The notes: generated by a model not told the origin, from the letters alone. DNA of 64,000 nucleotides from an uncultured Clostridium sp. (GCA_937927335.1 CALBDU010000087.1:1-64000); one strand, 5' to 3'; positions 34,358 through 43,190 are shown, numbered from the stretch's first letter. Numbers and translations are program-made.

Positions 34358-35059
34358 TTATTCTTCAATGAGACGGTATCCAACACCGATTTCAGTTATA
34401 ATATATTTTGGCTGAGAAGGATCCTCCTTTAGCTTTCTTCTTAAATTACCCATGCAAACTCTTAAAGACCTTACATCGTCCTCGGAAATCATTCCTCCCC
34501 ATACTTTTTCTATTATGCTTTTGTGTGTAAGCACCTTTCCCCTGTTTTCAGCAAGAAGAACCAGTACCTTATACTCGTGAGGAGTAAGCCTTATTTCTTC
34601 TTCTGAAAGCCAAACCCGGTGCTTGTCAGCATCAATAACCAGGTCCTTAATTTCAAAAAAATCACCGCACTTTTCAAACTGTAATGATGCTGTCTTTGAA
34701 TTATGCCTGAGTATTACCCTTATTCTGGCAAGAAGCTCAGGAACCCCAAAGGGTTTAGTGAGATAGTCATCCGCTCCTGCATCCAGCGCCTCAACCTTCT
34801 CCCGTTCATGTCCCCTGGCGGATATTACAAGAACAGGGAGCTGAGACACCGTTCTAAGCTTTTTTATAACATCAATACCATCCATATCAGGCAGTCCAAG
34901 ATCCAATATCATTATATCAGGATTATGGGATACTGCCAGCATCAAGGCACTGGCTCCCTTATCTGTATCCATGCATTTATAGCCCTGGGTTTCTATGGAT
35001 AACTTTAGAAATCCACGGATGGTTTTTTCATCCTCAACAACTAAAATCAAAGGCTCCAT
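34358..35059 (-). CDS. kdpE: KdpE-like response regulator
   Basis: A 233-residue OmpR/PhoB-type regulator. The receiver domain has Glu-Asp at residues 9-11 (VVEDEKTIRGFLKL), phosphoacceptor Asp in MILDLGLPDMDG, and the Lys in YLTKPFGVPEL. The C-terminal winged helix includes IRLTPHEYKVLVLLAENRGKVLTHKSIIEKVWG and ends VGYRLIEE. The overall pattern (GADDYLTKPFGVPELLARIRV, MGNLRRKLKEDPSQPKYIITEIGVGYR) is that of KdpE, which controls potassium uptake genes. It shares one base with the kdpD stop (TAATG). No kdpABC genes are in the window. Confidence 0.88.
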   Translation of the reverse strand: MEPLILVVEDEKTIRGFLKLSIETQGYKCMDTDKGASALMLAVSHNPDIMILDLGLPDMDGIDVIKKLRTVSQLPVLVISARGHEREKVEALDAGADDYLTKPFGVPELLARIRVILRHNSKTASLQFEKCGDFFEIKDLVIDADKHRVWLSEEEIRLTPHEYKVLVLLAENRGKVLTHKSIIEKVWGGMISEDDVRSLRVCMGNLRRKLKEDPSQPKYIITEIGVGYRLIEE

Positions 35060-36621
35060 TAGATTATCTCCTTTTCTGCAGGCACGTAAAAACTCACTAT
35101 TGTGCCATGAGGTGAATTCTTGCGGATGCTTATTTCCCCATTATGGGCTTCCACAATATTTTTGCTTAAAGACAGCCCCAGCCCAAGTCCTTTTCTATTC
35201 ATAATACTGGTGGAACTGCTGCGGTGATATCTGTCAAATACATAAGGCATATCAAGTTCAGATATACCAGGTCCATTATCCTTAACCTCAAAAAATACCT
35301 TATTATCAGAACAATATACCGACAGGCTAATTTCACTGCCCTCCGGAGAGTAGCTGATGGCGTTGTTAAGAAGGTTAACCAGCACCTGCCTTATAAGAAC
35401 ACCATCAACCTTTACAAAAACAATTTCCTCCGGCAGGTTAAGGGTTATCTTATTCTTATCACCATGCTTTTTAACTATAGAAGAGGCTTCTTCTACAATT
35501 TCCTCCACAGCCTCTTCTGCAATGTTCAGCTTCATAGTTCCTTCATCAAACTGGGTTGCCTGAAGTATATTTTCAACAAGCTCATTTAACCACTCTGCAT
35601 TTTCATAAATGCTTTGGAGATATTTAATTCTGTCTTCATCACTCATTTTGCTGTAATTTTCAGCAGCGGTGCTGGCCAGCCCCATAACTCCAGCCAATGG
35701 AGTTCGAAAATCGTGAGATATGGACCTGAGCATGTCAATTCTCAACCTTTCCTTTTGTATCTCAAGGTTTGCCTTCTGCTGCTTTTCGTAATTTTTTTCT
35801 CTTTGAAGTACCACTGATATCTGAGGTACCATTACATCTATCAGCTTATATTGGGATTCATTTAGTTCAAGGCCATTTTGGGTGGATACACCCATTGCTC
35901 CCAGCACGTCACCCTTATCAATAAATGGCTTGTAATATGCTTTAGCCCCAGGATAGATATCAGTGCCTCTTCCACAGGTTCTGCCAAAACGGCAGGCTTC
36001 CTGGCAGGCGTAAGCATCCAGTTCCTCATGAAAAACATCAGAACCTTTAATAAATTTATAAATCTCATTGCCTTTAGAATCCACCAGTTTAACCATGACA
36101 TTGGCATTGAACTCTGCTCCAAACTGCTCTGCAGCTGTTTGTGCAAGTTCCTGTCTGCTTTTAACATTGAGCAGTTTTTTTTCTATATTATATAATTTGG
36201 AAATATACTCTTCTCTATCAGTTACCTGCTGTCGTTCGAGTTTAACTCTTATAGTAAGCATGCTGGTTATAAAACCTATAAGAAACATAACAAAAAAAGT
36301 AAGCAGGTAATTAGGATCATTCACCTTTAAGGTAAAGATAGGTTTTGTGAAAAAGTAATTATATAGCAGTACTGAGCAAATTGAGGTAAAAATACTGAAA
36401 ATATAGCTCTCTGCCAGGTATGAAATTACTAGTGTGCCAGTAAGATATACCATCACTATATTGGAATCAAACATCTGCATTCTGTAAAAGCCCAAGGATA
36501 TTCCGGTGCAGATAAGCATGATTACAGCAGTAGCTGCTATTTTCTTTTTAATGCTATTTTGTTTTTTCTCTGCTTTCCTGTTATTAGAAAATTTATTTCT
36601 TTTTTCTGAATAAAGCTGCAT
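35059..36621 (-). CDS. KdpD-like sensor kinase lacking the N-terminal KdpD/Usp domains
   Basis: A 520-residue sensor kinase. Four close transmembrane helices of the DUF4118 type seen in KdpD occupy about 30-130 (YLTGTLVISYLAESYIFSIFTSICSVLLYNYFF). A GAF-like domain follows (about 150-285), with a Cys group CQEACRFGRTCGRG. Then come the His box (RSISHDFRTPLAGVMGLAS), N box (QVLVNLLNNAISYSPEG) and G boxes (VKDNGPGIS, GLGLGLSLSK). The large cytoplasmic KdpD and Usp domains of classical KdpD (about 900 aa) are missing. I choose ATG at 36621, with AGGAG seven bases upstream, over the TTG at 36642. Confidence 0.85.
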   Translation of the reverse strand: MQLYSEKRNKFSNNRKAEKKQNSIKKKIAATAVIMLICTGISLGFYRMQMFDSNIVMVYLTGTLVISYLAESYIFSIFTSICSVLLYNYFFTKPIFTLKVNDPNYLLTFFVMFLIGFITSMLTIRVKLERQQVTDREEYISKLYNIEKKLLNVKSRQELAQTAAEQFGAEFNANVMVKLVDSKGNEIYKFIKGSDVFHEELDAYACQEACRFGRTCGRGTDIYPGAKAYYKPFIDKGDVLGAMGVSTQNGLELNESQYKLIDVMVPQISVVLQREKNYEKQQKANLEIQKERLRIDMLRSISHDFRTPLAGVMGLASTAAENYSKMSDEDRIKYLQSIYENAEWLNELVENILQATQFDEGTMKLNIAEEAVEEIVEEASSIVKKHGDKNKITLNLPEEIVFVKVDGVLIRQVLVNLLNNAISYSPEGSEISLSVYCSDNKVFFEVKDNGPGISELDMPYVFDRYHRSSSTSIMNRKGLGLGLSLSKNIVEAHNGEISIRKNSPHGTIVSFYVPAEKEII

Positions 36622-36698
36622 GGCTTTTCTCCTGTCAATCAAATATATATTTACAAATAATACCTATATCCAAATTGGGTTCCCATAAAATTATAACA

Positions 36699-37568
36699 CT
36701 ATTTGTTGTGCATTATGGTCCTTATCATAGCACGATTGTTAATTTCAAATGCAAAAACCGGTTGTATAGATTTAATACTGTCATCTAAGGCTAAGCCTTT
36801 AAATTCATTATAAATTTTATCCTCATCTGCGCCCTGAGCCTGCAGGCCATTTACGAAATCCTTAACCCATTCAATTGCTTCCATACATCTGTCCCAATAG
36901 CCCTCAGTATTCTTTACAAATCCATTGTGTGCTTCTATTATATGCTTTGCTCCAACATTTTTGCATTTTTCCAGAGAGGTTTCAGCCTGCTTTAGGCTGC
37001 TTATAAAGGTTGGAAAAATAACTCCTGCTTTATTTGCCACTCCAGTGGTTTCAGATGCATACAGTATCTCATCATTTATCAGAAATGATAATGAACATTT
37101 GGTATGTCCCGGAGTTTCCAAAATGGTAACTGCTGTGCCTCCCAGATCTATCTGGAAACCATCACTAACTACCTGATCAACCTTTAAAAGGCTATCGTCA
37201 TAATCAGCAATATCACCATTGCCATAATAGACAGAAGCCTGTGAGGCAAGATCTTTTATAATTTTTAAGGCCTTTGGCTTTTGGAGAATATGGCTGGCAT
37301 ATTCAGCCCCCAGTATCCGAACTTCTGGCCACTGCTTCCTTATACAGGGCACGGCGCCGATATGGTCATAGTGGGAATGGCTCAATAGCACATAATTCAG
37401 TCTCCTGTCAGGCGGCAGTGCAAGCTTTATGTTATTAATCAGGTTTTTAGCGCAATAAGCCATACCGCAATCTAGTAATACAGTTTTATCATCACCAATT
37501 GTCAGATATGAAATGCTGCTGCCCATTCCCCCTGTTACATTAATCAATTTGTCTCTAACACTTATCAA
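36699..37568 (-). CDS. Metallo-beta-lactamase-fold hydrolase
   Basis: A 289-residue MBL-fold protein with the metal motif SHSHYDHIG (H-x-H-x-D-H), a second metal His in LETPGHTKCSLSFLI, an Asp/Glu-position region ILYASETTG, and a last His in IIEAHNGFV. This suggests a hydrolase or oxidoreductase-type MBL with an intact binuclear site. The substrate is unknown. The C-terminus (about 225-289) is helical. The start is TTG behind a GAAAGGG site. It is transcribed alone, between kdpD and tag. Confidence 0.8.
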   Translation of the reverse strand: MISVRDKLINVTGGMGSSISYLTIGDDKTVLLDCGMAYCAKNLINNIKLALPPDRRLNYVLLSHSHYDHIGAVPCIRKQWPEVRILGAEYASHILQKPKALKIIKDLASQASVYYGNGDIADYDDSLLKVDQVVSDGFQIDLGGTAVTILETPGHTKCSLSFLINDEILYASETTGVANKAGVIFPTFISSLKQAETSLEKCKNVGAKHIIEAHNGFVKNTEGYWDRCMEAIEWVKDFVNGLQAQGADEDKIYNEFKGLALDDSIKSIQPVFAFEINNRAMIRTIMHNK

Positions 37569-37647
37569 TTTTTTTCCCTTTCGTAAACATAATATGCATT
37601 ATAATCATAATGTTGTATAGCCATGGCTTGCTAGAGTTTGGGAACAG

Positions 37648-38250
37648 CTATTCCACAGCCGAATCAGTTGTTTTATGGTTTGAGCTGAGGCTTCTGATCT
37701 GCATATGCCTGAAGCAGCTAATTAAATGGTCATTTATTATTCCAGTTGCCTGCAGGTGTGCATATATAATTGTTGAACCAAGAAAGCTAAAACCCCGTTT
37801 CTTTAAATCTTTGCTTACCCTGTGTGACAGCTCCGATACTGCATGTATTTCCCTTATTTCTTTCCAGTGGTTTACAACCTGATTATATCCTGTAAAGCTC
37901 CAAATATAATTGTCAAAGCTTCCGAACTCCTTCTGGATTTTAATAAAACACTTTGCATTATTAATTGAAGCTTTAATTTTCAGCCTATTTCTTATTATCC
38001 CCTTATTATTCATCAGCTCCTGAAATTTCTCCTCATCATATCCTGCAACCTTTAAAACATCGAAATCGTCATATGCTGTACGGTAGTTTTCCCTTTTTTT
38101 AAGTACAGTGATCCAGTTCAACCCTGCCTGAGCGGATTCCAGCACCAGAAATTCAAAATGCTTTTTATCATCATGTACAGGAACTCCCCATTCCTCATCA
38201 TGGTATCTTACATATAATTCGTCTGTACCGCACCAAGGGCACCTATCCAT
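37648..38250 (-). CDS. tag: DNA-3-methyladenine glycosylase I (Tag)
   Basis: Tag removes 3-methyladenine from alkylated DNA and starts base excision repair. The sequence opens MDRCPWCGTDELYVRYHDEEWGVPVHDD, with the Cys4/His17 zinc ligands; the other two are in INDHLISCFRH near residues 175-180. The helix-hairpin-helix region and FEFLVLESAQAGLNWITVLKKRENYR are typical. Length 200 aa is close to the family's usual size of about 190. It has a GGTGGTG site. Confidence 0.95.
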   Translation of the reverse strand: MDRCPWCGTDELYVRYHDEEWGVPVHDDKKHFEFLVLESAQAGLNWITVLKKRENYRTAYDDFDVLKVAGYDEEKFQELMNNKGIIRNRLKIKASINNAKCFIKIQKEFGSFDNYIWSFTGYNQVVNHWKEIREIHAVSELSHRVSKDLKKRGFSFLGSTIIYAHLQATGIINDHLISCFRHMQIRSLSSNHKTTDSAVE

Positions 38251-38301
38251 ATTAACACCACCTTCCCGTTAAAGCCTGCCATTATACTGGCAACTGCCAT
38301 A

Positions 38302-39498
38302 TTATGAAACTGCTTCTATACGATTTCGTCCTTTTTCCTTAGCTATATACAGTGCCTTATCCACATTGGCATAGGCATGTTTCAGGGAATCATTTCTGCC
38401 CCTGCTTATGTTGGTAATGCCAAAGCTGGAGGTAAGCTGAACCTCTGAACCATTAAAAACAACAATTTCCTTTTCTATGATTGCTCTAAGCTTTTCTGCA
38501 GCAATACTAGCTCTGATGAGAGATGCGTAAGGCAGGAGCAAAAGGAATTCATCTCCACCCCATCTTGCCACATAATCAGTCTCTCTGACATTTTCCATCA
38601 ACAGCGCTGCTACACGTCTGATTACCATATCCCCTGCAGGATGTCCAAATTTATCATTTATTTGTTTAAAATTATCTATATCCATCAATACTATACAGGT
38701 TTCATGTCCATATCTCTGAAGCCTGCTGATTTCTGACAGCAGCAGTTCCTCCAGCTTTCTTCTGCTGAAAAGGCCTGTCATCGGATCATTAAATGCAAGC
38801 AGCTCCAGTTCCCTGTTCTTTTCTGCAAGCTCCTGCTGCTGCTGAGTTATGTACCTCTTTTGCAATATATTTGAAACATTGGCTTTCCACGTTACCAAAG
38901 ACATACAAAAGCCCAAGCCTATGCACGCTATTCCATTTACTCTGTTTGACAGTAAAACAGCCTGATTAATATGGGTTAATCCTATAACCTGGTAAAATGA
39001 CATAGCGGTGATTCCATATATAGTAAAGGCAGCTGACGGACGAATAAGTAATATCCCTCCAGCAAGGAAACAGGCTATTAAAATAGGTGTAATACTGGTA
39101 GTCACTGCCTGATCCGCAAAGACAAACAAAATTCCAAATATAAGAAGGACTGTAATAGCAAAGTATTGAATGGAGCCTGATACTTTGCTTATTTTTTTGC
39201 TGTTTTTAAGCCTCAAGGAAATTCCAGCTAATACCGCCATAATCACAAACAGTATCAAATGACAGAGAATTATCTGCCTGCGCCACCGGCTTTCAATACT
39301 TCCGGCTGAAGCTATGCCCTGATTGAACATGGCTATGACTGCCATGTTCACCATCATGGATATAATTGCAAGGTAAAAGACCCTGCCCAAATTAATTGCG
39401 GCAATATCTACCCATACAGAATTATTCACAGAGTAACTCCGACGTATCTTATCCCCTATACTTCTGATTAGTAGCTTTAGAAATTGCATCGCTTTCAT
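38302..39498 (-). CDS. Membrane diguanylate cyclase (GGDEF)
   Basis: A 398-residue protein that should make cyclic di-GMP. An N-terminal membrane part of about six helices (residues 25-215) acts as a sensor of unknown input. A short coiled coil (QQQQELAEKNRELELLAFND) leads to the GGDEF domain (about 235-395) with DNFKQINDKFGHPAGD and an intact active site RWGGDEF. An RETD sequence five residues before GGDEF is the RxxD inhibitory site, so the product probably feeds back on it. It may connect to the motility genes in the same window. Confidence 0.92.
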   Translation of the reverse strand: MKAMQFLKLLIRSIGDKIRRSYSVNNSVWVDIAAINLGRVFYLAIISMMVNMAVIAMFNQGIASAGSIESRWRRQIILCHLILFVIMAVLAGISLRLKNSKKISKVSGSIQYFAITVLLIFGILFVFADQAVTTSITPILIACFLAGGILLIRPSAAFTIYGITAMSFYQVIGLTHINQAVLLSNRVNGIACIGLGFCMSLVTWKANVSNILQKRYITQQQQELAEKNRELELLAFNDPMTGLFSRRKLEELLLSEISRLQRYGHETCIVLMDIDNFKQINDKFGHPAGDMVIRRVAALLMENVRETDYVARWGGDEFLLLLPYASLIRASIAAEKLRAIIEKEIVVFNGSEVQLTSSFGITNISRGRNDSLKHAYANVDKALYIAKEKGRNRIEAVS

Positions 39499-39634
39499 AT
39501 TTATCTCCCCAATATAAAATATGATTCCTGGTAATAATTATATAAAATATTTTCTATAATTACAAAATAAATCTATTTACTAACTGAGACCTAAACTTGA
39601 TATAAAACAGCCCTTTATCAGCCGGCTTCCATTT

Positions 39635-40600
39635 TCAGTTTATTTGAAATAGTATTCCAGCTCCGTAAATAACAGTTGTTAGGGTTACAGCGCTGAATAT
39701 AGTGGAAATCATCACTTCCTGAGATGCAAAGTCTTTTCTATTGTCACATTCTACAGCAATTAGAGCGGTGTTTACAGCAGTAGGCACTGCATAGGATATC
39801 AAAATTGTCTGAGCAATAACCCCATTGAATCCGAAAAGCCTTATTAAAAAAAATGCAAGGATCGGTCCCATAACAAGCCTTGTAAAAACTGCTATATTAA
39901 CATCAATATCCTTGAAATGAAAATCAGTCTTGGAAAGCTGCACTCCCAAGGTTATTAATGCCATTGGAACAAGTCCCTCCTTAACATAAATAAGGGTTGG
40001 CCACAAAAATGAAGAGGTTATATCTAATTTAATGAGCTTCAAAAAAAGAGCGAGAATTATTGCATATATGGAGGGCATTGATAGTATCTGCCGCATTGAA
40101 TCCCTGATATTCATTTTTGCCCTTCCGGCATTGTAAAACCCCAATGTGTTCATTGTAACATTCATAAAAACCATAATAATGACTTGTGCTGTAAGTGCTT
40201 GATTCAAATAAGGTGTTTTCCCGCCGATAACATAGGGAGCACTTCCAAAAATCAAGGTTATTAACGACAACCCTATATTACCTGAATTATTAAACATTAT
40301 AGAGTTTTTAAATGCATTTGTCATTGCCACATCATATTTTCTAAGCTTTGATATGAAAACCGCCAGAAGAAAACTTGCACCCATGTAGGTCACTGAAAAA
40401 AACAGTATTTTAAGCATATCGAAGGTTAACTCTGCAGTATAGAGGTTATAAAATATAAAAGCCGGTACAAATATGTAGAAGGTTAATTTACTTAAGGAAT
40501 GAATATTTAAATTGAATCTTTTGCTAACAAGAAAGCCAAGCCCTATTATAATGAAAACCGGGATTATATTGTGTCCCAATATATGTAAAAAGATAAGCAT
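39635..40600 (-). CDS. AEC-family (auxin efflux carrier-like) transporter
   Basis: A 321-residue membrane protein with about ten predicted helices in the AEC pattern: ILGHNIIPVFIIIGLGFLVSKR at the start, and the inner region NSIMFNNSGNIGLSLITLIFG with the unwound-helix Asn/Gly residues. The C-terminal half has LVPMALITLGVQLS and SYAVPTAVNTALIAVECD. Bacterial members move organic acids such as malate, or amino-acid precursors; the substrate cannot be assigned. It follows the HAD gene by 13 bp and is probably in one operon with it. Confidence 0.88.
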   Translation of the reverse strand: MLIFLHILGHNIIPVFIIIGLGFLVSKRFNLNIHSLSKLTFYIFVPAFIFYNLYTAELTFDMLKILFFSVTYMGASFLLAVFISKLRKYDVAMTNAFKNSIMFNNSGNIGLSLITLIFGSAPYVIGGKTPYLNQALTAQVIIMVFMNVTMNTLGFYNAGRAKMNIRDSMRQILSMPSIYAIILALFLKLIKLDITSSFLWPTLIYVKEGLVPMALITLGVQLSKTDFHFKDIDVNIAVFTRLVMGPILAFFLIRLFGFNGVIAQTILISYAVPTAVNTALIAVECDNRKDFASQEVMISTIFSAVTLTTVIYGAGILFQIN

Positions 40601-40613
40601 TATATTCTCCCTT

Positions 40614-41237
40614 CTATATCTCCAGGGTTATCAATTCATCAATATTATCGATAATATAGTCATATTTTTCAACTTTTCCAAAGCCATATCTTGCATAAAC
40701 AAAAGGTATTCCTGCAACAGACGCCGCTTCAGCATCCATAATTGTATCTCCCACATATACAGGATTTTTCAAATTATTCCGTTCCATAATCAATTTGTTG
40801 TTTTCTCCCTTGGAAAGACCGGTAAAGCCGGCGCATTCAAAATCACAAAAATATTTGCCAAGACTGTGTGCCTGGAAAAAGCATTGAATGTAGCCCTCCT
40901 GGCAATTACTCACCACAAACAGCTTGTATTTTTCAGATAAGCTCTTCAAAGTTTCCTCCAGTTTTGGATACAAGCTTCCTCCATAAGCTCTTAAGTATTC
41001 CTCCTCCTCATGGCAGCACTGCTCCATCAGCTTTATTTGAAAATTCTCATCAATATTTGGAAATAGTTTTTTTCCTATATCGTTAATTGGAAGCCCCATA
41101 CATCCCTTCAGCTCTTCTTCAGTAATTCTCCTTATTTCAGGATATCTATCAATGGCCCTGTTCCAAGCCTCACTAATTTCATGAACTGCATCCCACAGTG
41201 TTCCATCCAGGTCAAAAATTATACTATCAATTTTCAT
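40614..41237 (-). CDS. HAD-family hydrolase (Gph-like)
   Basis: A 207-residue HAD phosphatase of subclass IA. Motif I is IIFDLDGTLWD, motif II is VVSNCQEG, and motifs III/IV are KGENNKLIMERN and VYVGDTIMDAEAASVAG. A helical cap covers about 15-85. Similar proteins act on phosphoglycolate or sugar phosphates; the substrate is unknown. The start is ATG at 41237, ten bases after GGAG; an in-frame ATG at 41288 lies inside the palindromic element just upstream and is not used. Confidence 0.85.
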   Translation of the reverse strand: MKIDSIIFDLDGTLWDAVHEISEAWNRAIDRYPEIRRITEEELKGCMGLPINDIGKKLFPNIDENFQIKLMEQCCHEEEEYLRAYGGSLYPKLEETLKSLSEKYKLFVVSNCQEGYIQCFFQAHSLGKYFCDFECAGFTGLSKGENNKLIMERNNLKNPVYVGDTIMDAEAASVAGIPFVYARYGFGKVEKYDYIIDNIDELITLEI

Positions 41238-41258
41238 TTGTTCACATCTCCAAGCTTT

Positions 41259-41301
41259 GGGGTCTGACCCCATGGTAAATTCTGCCATGGGGTCAGACCC
41301 C
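41259..41301. repeat. REP-like palindrome with GGGGTCnGACCCC
   Basis: A perfect 17-bp inverted repeat (41259-41275 and 41285-41301) with a nine-base loop. Each arm contains its own palindrome GGGGTCTGACCCC/GGGGTCAGACCCC. It sits between the lipoprotein stop codon and the HAD start, both on the minus strand. Base composition is far richer in GC than the surroundings. There is no T-run, so it is not a normal terminator. Similar GGGGTCAGACCCC units are known to me as dispersed REP-type repeats near RAYT/Y1 transposases. Confidence 0.85.
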
Positions 41302-41862
41302 TTATTTTTTCACCCACTGAAAAGCATCAACCTTCCATGTATCATTTTCCTTAATCATAGTTGCAGTAAAATTTTGAATAAGACTTCCCTTGTTCAATCC
41401 AAGTGCTTTAGACGTATCAGTGGTTATATTGTCCACAGTTGATTTAACTTGTGCGCTCACTGCACATTTTGTATAGTTTTCAGTGAAATACATCCCTGTA
41501 ATTGTAGTGCTGCCGTAAGTCTGTACAAGCTGTGCATCCTTATAAAGCTTTACAGTTTCGTTCTGATCATTTTTTGCTTTTAATCTGTTAAGTTCATCTT
41601 TGGAATAATATCCATATTCCTCATCACCCTTTATAGTTCTGTAATCTCTATTTACTGCAGCCCTGGTGTAATCCATGGTTATATTCTTTACCTTTACTAC
41701 CTCAGTATTATCCTCGGTTAGAAACACCTTCCTGTTTTTATCATTCATTGCAGTATAAATTGTTTCATTTTTTGATATACCCTGTTTGCTTGCACAGCCT
41801 CCCACCGTAATTATGCTTGATATAAGCAGTACTGCGGTTAAAAAATATGTCAGCTTTTTCAT
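41302..41862 (-). CDS. Putative lipoprotein of unknown function
   Basis: A 186-residue exported protein. The signal peptide (KKLTYFLTAVLLISSIITVGGC) ends at the lipobox VGGC, so Cys23 should be lipidated. I recognise no named domain. The C-terminal half (SAQVKSTVDNITTDTSKALG, FTATMIKENDTWKVDAFQWVKK) resembles the SnoaL/NTF2-like or DUF-type lipoprotein tails with a final 'W-x-V-x-x-F-x-W' strand. Its stop codon touches the palindromic element at 41259-41301. RBS GGAGG. Confidence 0.75.
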   Translation of the reverse strand: MKKLTYFLTAVLLISSIITVGGCASKQGISKNETIYTAMNDKNRKVFLTEDNTEVVKVKNITMDYTRAAVNRDYRTIKGDEEYGYYSKDELNRLKAKNDQNETVKLYKDAQLVQTYGSTTITGMYFTENYTKCAVSAQVKSTVDNITTDTSKALGLNKGSLIQNFTATMIKENDTWKVDAFQWVKK

Positions 41863-41897
41863 GATTACGCCTCCTTAACAAGTGAAAGCCTTAGCTA

Positions 41898-42290
41898 TCA
41901 TTCCTTTTTAATTTCATAATTTTCTTCAGCAAGAGCAGTTATGGCATCCTCAATATCATTATTTTTCACTAATATATAATCAGTATCATAAGTAGAAACG
42001 GCAAATATGCTTATTCCCTTGCTGGCCAGAATGCTGCTGATACCTGAAAGTATGCCAATTAATGAAAAATCCAGGGGACCCTGAATTTTCAAAACACTCC
42101 AGCCTCGGCTGCATGTGATGCCTTCTGGTAAATTATCCTCATTGCATACTATGGATAGTTCATCCATGGTAGAGGTTATAGAGAAAAAACTTCCAATATA
42201 TGCCCACTCAGGAATAGCATGGCCTTTGTTAAACCTGCAAACTGCATAATGTCCCTTTAACAACTTCATTGTTAATAATTTTCCAACCAT
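41898..42290 (-). CDS. ACT-domain protein
   Basis: A 130-residue protein that seems to be two ACT-like domains. The pattern is KLLKGHYAVCRFNKGHAIPEWAYIGSFFSITSTMDELSIVCNEDNLP, then the ACT core LDFSLIGILSGISSILASKGISIFAVSTYDTDYILVKNNDIEDAITALAEENYEI. Proteins of this type bind amino acids and are often annotated as ACT (CASTOR-like) proteins of unknown target. The start is the ATG at 42290, with AAGG about nine bases upstream; an ATG at 42299 touches the AAGG. Confidence 0.82.
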   Translation of the reverse strand: MVGKLLTMKLLKGHYAVCRFNKGHAIPEWAYIGSFFSITSTMDELSIVCNEDNLPEGITCSRGWSVLKIQGPLDFSLIGILSGISSILASKGISIFAVSTYDTDYILVKNNDIEDAITALAEENYEIKKE

Positions 42291-42367
42291 TAATAACATC
42301 CTTTCTATTATTAGAAAAAATCCTGTGAAATATACTGCATTCCAATTTTCATATGCTATTCAAAATT

Positions 42368-42709
42368 TCACTTATCCGATTTAGTGTATTTAATAATTTC
42401 CACATCCTGCATTACAACTATAATGCCCTCAGTTATCATAGGTTCAATTATTTTAATAATTTCATTTATCCGCTGCTCATTATCCACTACCTCTATAACA
42501 ATTGGAAGATCCCTTGATAAAACTTCAATGGCCTTTGTATGGACTCTGCTGTTGGCGCCAAAGCCTTCAATGCCTCTTATGGTGGTAGCTCCAGCCAGGC
42601 CGTTTTCCTTGATTTTTTTGATAATAGCATGATAAAGAGCCTCATGATGCCACTTATCCGACTCACCTAAAAATATTTTAAGCAGCTTGCCTTTGCCTTC
42701 TATTTTCAA
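42368..42709 (-). CDS. DUF190 family protein
   Basis: A 113-residue PII-like DUF190 protein, often found beside crcB. The core is KLLKIFLGESDKWHHEALYHAIIKKIKENGLAGATTIRGIEGFG, followed by LPIVIEVVDNEQRINEIIKIIEPMITEG. Its biochemical role is not established; a regulatory link to fluoride export is plausible from context. The start is TTG behind AGGAG. It follows crcB by 15 bp in the same operon. Confidence 0.9.
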   Translation of the reverse strand: MKIEGKGKLLKIFLGESDKWHHEALYHAIIKKIKENGLAGATTIRGIEGFGANSRVHTKAIEVLSRDLPIVIEVVDNEQRINEIIKIIEPMITEGIIVVMQDVEIIKYTKSDK

Positions 42710-42724
42710 TAAAATTCATCTCCT

Positions 42725-43099
42725 TTATATAAAGTGAGCTATAGATCTGCCTGCAATAACGCCAAAAAGGCTTAAAAAAACATTAAGGCATATGTTCAAC
42801 ACACCTATAAGATATTCTCCATCACTTAAAAGGTTTATGGTTTCATAGCTGAAGGTGGAGAAGGTAGTTAACCCGCCCATAATGCCAGTGGTAAGGAAAA
42901 GTCTCATATTTGGAGGTATTAGATCTGTATTGAAGCTTAACTCCATAATAAGCCCAATTAGTATTCCACCGGTGATGTTTACAATAAGAGTGCCATATGG
43001 AAATTGTGTTCCCAGCATTTTTGAAGAGTACAGTGATACCGCATATCTTAAACATGCCCCTATAAAGCCTCCGATGCCTACATAAATCATACTCTGCAC
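42725..43099 (-). CDS. crcB: Fluoride ion channel CrcB/Fluc
   Basis: A small four-helix membrane protein that exports fluoride as a dual-topology dimer. Typical segments: VGIGGFIGACLRYAVSLYSS, GTQFPYGTLIVNITGGILIGLIMEL, RLFLTTGIMGGLTTFSTFSYETINLL (Fluc-type GGxTTFSTF), and a last helix LNVFLSLFGVIAGRSI. The start is GTG at 43099, about eight bases after GGGAGG, giving 124 residues, like E. coli CrcB (127). No fluoride riboswitch was found upstream, where one is often present. Confidence 0.93.
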   Translation of the reverse strand: MQSMIYVGIGGFIGACLRYAVSLYSSKMLGTQFPYGTLIVNITGGILIGLIMELSFNTDLIPPNMRLFLTTGIMGGLTTFSTFSYETINLLSDGEYLIGVLNICLNVFLSLFGVIAGRSIAHFI

Positions 43100-43160
43100 T
43101 ATCATTTCCTCCCTATAATCAATCTCATGCATTAACTTTAGCACCATTTTAGTTTAACTG

Positions 43161-43190
43161 CAATATGCTATAGGAAGGCAGTGCATATTG
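43161..43190. promoter_or_regulatory. 8-bp inverted repeat between divergent crcB and usp genes
   Basis: CAATATGC (43161-43168) and GCATATTG (43183-43190) lie 14 bases apart, just before a TATAAT (43194-43199) that could be the -10 box of the usp gene. The position suggests an operator, but no regulator can be named. Confidence 0.4.

Noticed and set aside
36699..37568. MBL protein as a beta-lactamase
   Set aside because: It has the general MBL metal motif only; no signal peptide and no resistance context.
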